In this document: positions 61,342-64,000 of the stretch, piece by piece
How the letters are laid out: each line of letters opens with the position of its first letter
How positions within the stretch are numbered: the first letter of the stretch is position 1
Source: Chryseobacterium oleae
GTDB taxonomy: Bacteria; Bacteroidota; Bacteroidia; Flavobacteriales; Weeksellaceae
Direction of reading: 5' to 3'
DNA length: 64,000 nt
Assembly (NCBI RefSeq): GCF_900115055.1
Contig: NZ_FOVD01000001.1
Coordinates: forward strand, 930,001-994,000
The notes under the pieces: model-generated
The model's database searches: none
Told to the model about the DNA's origin: nothing
Seen by the model: the letters and a program-made list of their open reading frames with translations, nothing else
Program-made: the position numbers and the translations under genes

Positions 61342-62643
61342 ATGGAACAAAAAAAAATACTGATTATCACCTATTACTGGCCTCCTGCGGGAGGTCCTGG
61401 TGTTCAAAGATGGCTGAAGTTTGCAAAATATCTGCCAGAATCCGGCTGGAGTCCGGTGATCTATACTCCCGAAAATCCAAGTTATCCCCTACTCGATGAA
61501 AGTCTTTTAAAAGATGTTCCGCAAAATATAGAGATTGTAAAAACCAAAATCTGGGAACCTTATCAGCTGGCTGAAAAGCTAAACAAAAGCAATAAAAAGT
61601 TCAAAGCCGGTCAGTTTGATGTAGGTAAAAACCAAAGCTGGAAATCCAGGCTTTCGATCTGGGTGAGAGGAAATTTCTTCATTCCGGATGCCAGAGTTTT
61701 TTGGGTAAAGCCTTCCATTAAATTCCTGGAACAGTATTTAAAAGAAAATAAAATAGATGTGGTCGTGACTTCCGGGCCGCCCCACTCTCTTCACATGATC
61801 GGTCTTGGCCTGAAAAAGAAATTCCCGGATCTGAAATGGATCGCCGACTTCCGTGATCCATGGACAGAGATTTCCTATTACAAACATTTAAAACTTACCA
61901 AAAGTTCCGATAATAAACACCGTCAGCTTGAAAGTGCCGTTTTTAAAACTGCAGACATCACTTTGGCGACAAGCTATACCGATGCTGAAAATTTCAGAAA
62001 AGCAGGAGCCAATGCCATTTGTATCACGAATGGTTTTGATGAAAGTGACGCTTCTTCTTCACCTATTGAAACAGCGAACGGACCCAATAGTCAATCTTTC
62101 ACATTAAGCTATATCGGAGTTCTTGAGCAGTTAAGAAATCCTGAAAATCTCTGGAAAGTTCTTGATGAGTTAATCACGGAAAATAAAGACTTTGCAGACC
62201 ACTTTACCCTGAAATTTGCAGGAAGGGTTGATGATAAAATCCTTCAGTCTATAGAAAATTCAAGCCTGAAAAACCACATCCTGAATTTGGGTTATATTTC
62301 CCATGACAAAGCTGTGGAAGAGATGGCAAACTCCAATCTGTTACTGATCACCAATTTCCCGAATGAGTCTTCCAAAGGAATTATTCCCGGGAAAATTTTT
62401 GAATACCTAGCGACTGGAAAACAGATTATTTCTTTCGGTCCGGATGAAGCGGATGTTTCCAGAATACTGGAAGAAACTGCCTCAGGAAAACACTTCAGCT
62501 ATGAAGATTCTAAAGCGGTTAAAGATTTTATCCTTGGGAAATATGAGCTTTGGAAAAAAGGAGATCTGCTTGAAAACACTCAGAATATAGAGCAGTTCTC
62601 AAGAAGAAATCTGACTAAAAAGCTTACTGAGATTTTGGATTAA
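61342..62643 (+). CDS. Glycosyltransferase family 4-like protein
   Basis: A 433-residue GT-B fold glycosyltransferase. The N-terminal loop TYYWPPAGGPGVQRW (about 9-23) binds acceptor and donor, DFRDPW (about 166-171) is a conserved acidic motif, and the C-terminal domain carries SYIGVLE and the EX7E-like KIFEYLATGKQIISFGPD (about 349-366). Soluble or membrane-associated. It probably adds a sugar to a surface polysaccharide or glycolipid. Confidence 0.92.
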   Translation: MEQKKILIITYYWPPAGGPGVQRWLKFAKYLPESGWSPVIYTPENPSYPLLDESLLKDVPQNIEIVKTKIWEPYQLAEKLNKSNKKFKAGQFDVGKNQSWKSRLSIWVRGNFFIPDARVFWVKPSIKFLEQYLKENKIDVVVTSGPPHSLHMIGLGLKKKFPDLKWIADFRDPWTEISYYKHLKLTKSSDNKHRQLESAVFKTADITLATSYTDAENFRKAGANAICITNGFDESDASSSPIETANGPNSQSFTLSYIGVLEQLRNPENLWKVLDELITENKDFADHFTLKFAGRVDDKILQSIENSSLKNHILNLGYISHDKAVEEMANSNLLLITNFPNESSKGIIPGKIFEYLATGKQIISFGPDEADVSRILEETASGKHFSYEDSKAVKDFILGKYELWKKGDLLENTQNIEQFSRRNLTKKLTEILD

Positions 62644-62676
62644 TCTGGAACAAAATAAGAACAAAAAATATAATAG

Positions 62677-62758
62677 ATGCTTCGACTCCGCTCAGCATGA
62701 CACTTAGTAAACTTTACGTTACATATTAGAGATGTCATGCTGAGCGAAGTCGAAGCAT
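62677..62758. repeat. 26-bp inverted repeat of the TGTCATGCTGAGCG family
   Basis: Left arm 62677-62702 and right arm 62733-62758 pair with one mismatch over 26 bases; 30 bases lie between. The sequence TGTCATGCTGAGCGAAGTCG is a very common intergenic word in Bacteroidota genomes. Confidence 0.88.
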
Positions 62759-62798
62759 TCTTATTATAACCTAGCGTTATTTAATGATAATTAATTCA

Positions 62799-63443
62799 CT
62801 AAATCGTCCACTGGTCATTCACAACAGCCACCAGATACTGCTTACCCTGAAATTCTTCAAAGACAAAACGGATGGTTTTCCAATCCATTTCACCGTTCTT
62901 TTCAGTGCCTTTTATATAGTTTTCGGTGAAGTCTTTACCGGGATATATTTCCTTTAAATTATTAAGTGAATTTCCGCCAGCCTGAAATTTGTTTAATGAA
63001 TATTGTGATCCTGTGAAATCTTTGGAGAAAACCCATTTCGTCAGATAATCATTGATGCTGGCTTTATACGGATCTCCTGAACCGTCCTGAGCACCCCATG
63101 TAAATAAGGTCTTTGTCGGCTGGAATTTCTCGAAATCTTCTTTGGAAAAATGTTGGTCTTCTTTAGGATTTACAAATCCATACATTGAAAAACTGATTCC
63201 TTTTTCTGGATGAATAAAGGAGGCAAAGGTTTTATAATCTTTATTTTTTAAAGCCTGAATAATCAAATCATTAGCTGCTTTTACAGCTGCTTCATCCGTT
63301 TTTTTCTGCTGTGCCGTGTTTTCAATATTCTTTTCCTTAGCCAGAGCCATAGAATCTACCACATTGGGAACAGGTTTTTCCGGGGTTTTCTTACAGGCCG
63401 TCAACAGAGTTAACGCAAATATTGGAATAATAAGGTTTTTCAT
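62799..63443 (-). CDS. Hypothetical lipoprotein
   Basis: A 214-residue lipoprotein (lipobox LLTAC, Cys17). A Lys/Glu/Ala-rich linker precedes an NTF2-like-looking alpha+beta domain (about 60-214, with KNKDYKTFASFIHPEKG). No known family is named with confidence. Convergent with the glycosyltransferase gene; divergent from the ypdA-like gene. Confidence 0.75.
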   Translation of the reverse strand: MKNLIIPIFALTLLTACKKTPEKPVPNVVDSMALAKEKNIENTAQQKKTDEAAVKAANDLIIQALKNKDYKTFASFIHPEKGISFSMYGFVNPKEDQHFSKEDFEKFQPTKTLFTWGAQDGSGDPYKASINDYLTKWVFSKDFTGSQYSLNKFQAGGNSLNNLKEIYPGKDFTENYIKGTEKNGEMDWKTIRFVFEEFQGKQYLVAVVNDQWTI

Positions 63444-63550
63444 CTTTTCAATTTTTTTAATTCATAAGAAACACCAAAACTGGTGCCAATACAATAGCCT
63501 TCATAGATAAGTTCTGTTGTCTATTTTTCGCTTCATATCGTGGTTTTAAG

Positions 63551-63558
63551 TAAATTTG
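63551..63558 (+). promoter_or_regulatory. -7 promoter element directly upstream of the ypdA-like gene
   Basis: TAAATTTG matches TAnnTTTG and ends 4 bases before the ATG at 63563, the same layout as mutS2. Confidence 0.5.
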
Positions 63559-63562
63559 TTCT

Positions 63563-64000
63563 ATGGAAATTTTAGATATCCTCATTATCGGAGGCGGCCC
63601 CATCGGTCTTAACTGTGCCCTTGAAGCCCAGAAAAATAATTTAACCCATCTGATCATAGAAAAAGGAACTATCGTCAATTCCTTATACAACTATCCTTTA
63701 TACATGCGTTTTTTCTCCACTGCTGAAAAACTGGAGATCGACGGTATTCCATTTATTTCTACAGCACCAAAACCAGGTCGTCAGGAAGCTTTGGAATACT
63801 ATCAGGGAATTGCGAGACAGAGGGAAGTCAATATCAATCTCTATGAAAAAGTTCTGAAAGTTTCCAAAAACGGGGATATTTTTGACATTGAAACCTCAAA
63901 AGCTGCTTACAAAGCAAAAAATGTCGTTATTTCCACAGGATTTTATGATATTCCGAATCTGATGAATATTCCCGGAGAAGACCTTCCAAAAGTGAAACAT
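63563..64000 (+). CDS. ypdA: YpdA family FAD-dependent oxidoreductase, N-terminal part (3' end outside window)
   Basis: 146 codons are visible and the frame is open at the window end. The start MEILDILIIGGGPIGLNCAL is an FAD-binding GxGxxG Rossmann motif, and the segment with YPLYMRFFSTAEKLEI, GRQEALEYYQGIA and VVISTGFYDIPN is typical of the YpdA family, described as putative bacillithiol-disulfide reductases. ATG 63563 is chosen because the Rossmann fold begins at once. It suggests bacillithiol or a related low-molecular-weight thiol in this organism. Confidence 0.88.
   Translation, partial: MEILDILIIGGGPIGLNCALEAQKNNLTHLIIEKGTIVNSLYNYPLYMRFFSTAEKLEIDGIPFISTAPKPGRQEALEYYQGIARQREVNINLYEKVLKVSKNGDIFDIETSKAAYKAKNVVISTGFYDIPNLMNIPGEDLPKVKH

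Overview
The window reads as chromosomal DNA of a Flavobacteriia member (Bacteroidota, Weeksellaceae), most likely Chryseobacterium or a close relative. The base composition is AT-rich. Many promoters fit the Bacteroidota -33 TTG / -7 TAnnTTTG pattern and Shine-Dalgarno sites are weak. The gene content fits too: type IX secretion (T9SS) sorting domains, a Bat/MoxR operon, DUF4834, DUF6263, GSCFA and DKNYY proteins, a PNGase F-like enzyme and a microviridin-type RiPP cluster. No rRNA, tRNA, CRISPR array, transposase or prophage was recognised.

Layout. 1-12 kb: end of obg, two envelope proteins, an RhlE-type helicase, a membrane protein, TatD hydrolase, DUF4269, GSCFA, a polyprenyl diphosphate synthase, a PiT phosphate transporter with its DUF47 partner, and a DeaD-type helicase. 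12-17.5 kb: DUF2461, mevalonate decarboxylase, and an acyl-CoA ligase/NAD-epimerase pair, separated by decayed intergenic repeats. 17.9-20.8 kb: a graspetide (omega-ester peptide) cluster with three multicore precursors and two ATP-grasp macrocyclases, resembling the described chryseoviridin type. 20.9-28.6 kb: housekeeping genes (hydrolase, pdxJ, MscS channel, ung, a MutS2 lacking Smr). 28.8-36.9 kb: a T9SS FN3/GEVED protein, a cobalamin riboswitch ahead of a thioesterase, HD hydrolase, PadR-PspC envelope-stress pair, a possible 20-residue peptide gene, PlsC-like acyltransferase and a PaaI thioesterase. 37.0-40.0 kb: an unusual three-gene AT-rich block (lipoprotein, ECF sigma factor fused to a membrane anchor, outer-membrane barrel) that separates the PaaI thioesterase from isochorismate synthase. 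41-51.7 kb: MarC and a MoxR-GNAT-DUF58-DKNYY-BatD-like-BatA-BatB-TPR-BatD aerotolerance-type operon. 52-64 kb: an FN3 secreted protein, a PNGase F-like T9SS protein, DinB, lipoproteins, rlmB, DUF6263, DUF4834-YfhO-glycosyltransferase, and the start of a YpdA-family oxidoreductase cut by the window edge.

The most distinctive items are: the multicore graspetide cluster with a terminator hairpin between precursors and enzymes; the membrane-anchored sigma factor module inserted beside a menaquinone gene; a cobalamin riboswitch with no B12 gene after it; and a possible 20-aa amphipathic peptide gene. Several families of intergenic inverted and tandem repeats are also present. All calls come from reading the sequence; no database search was run.
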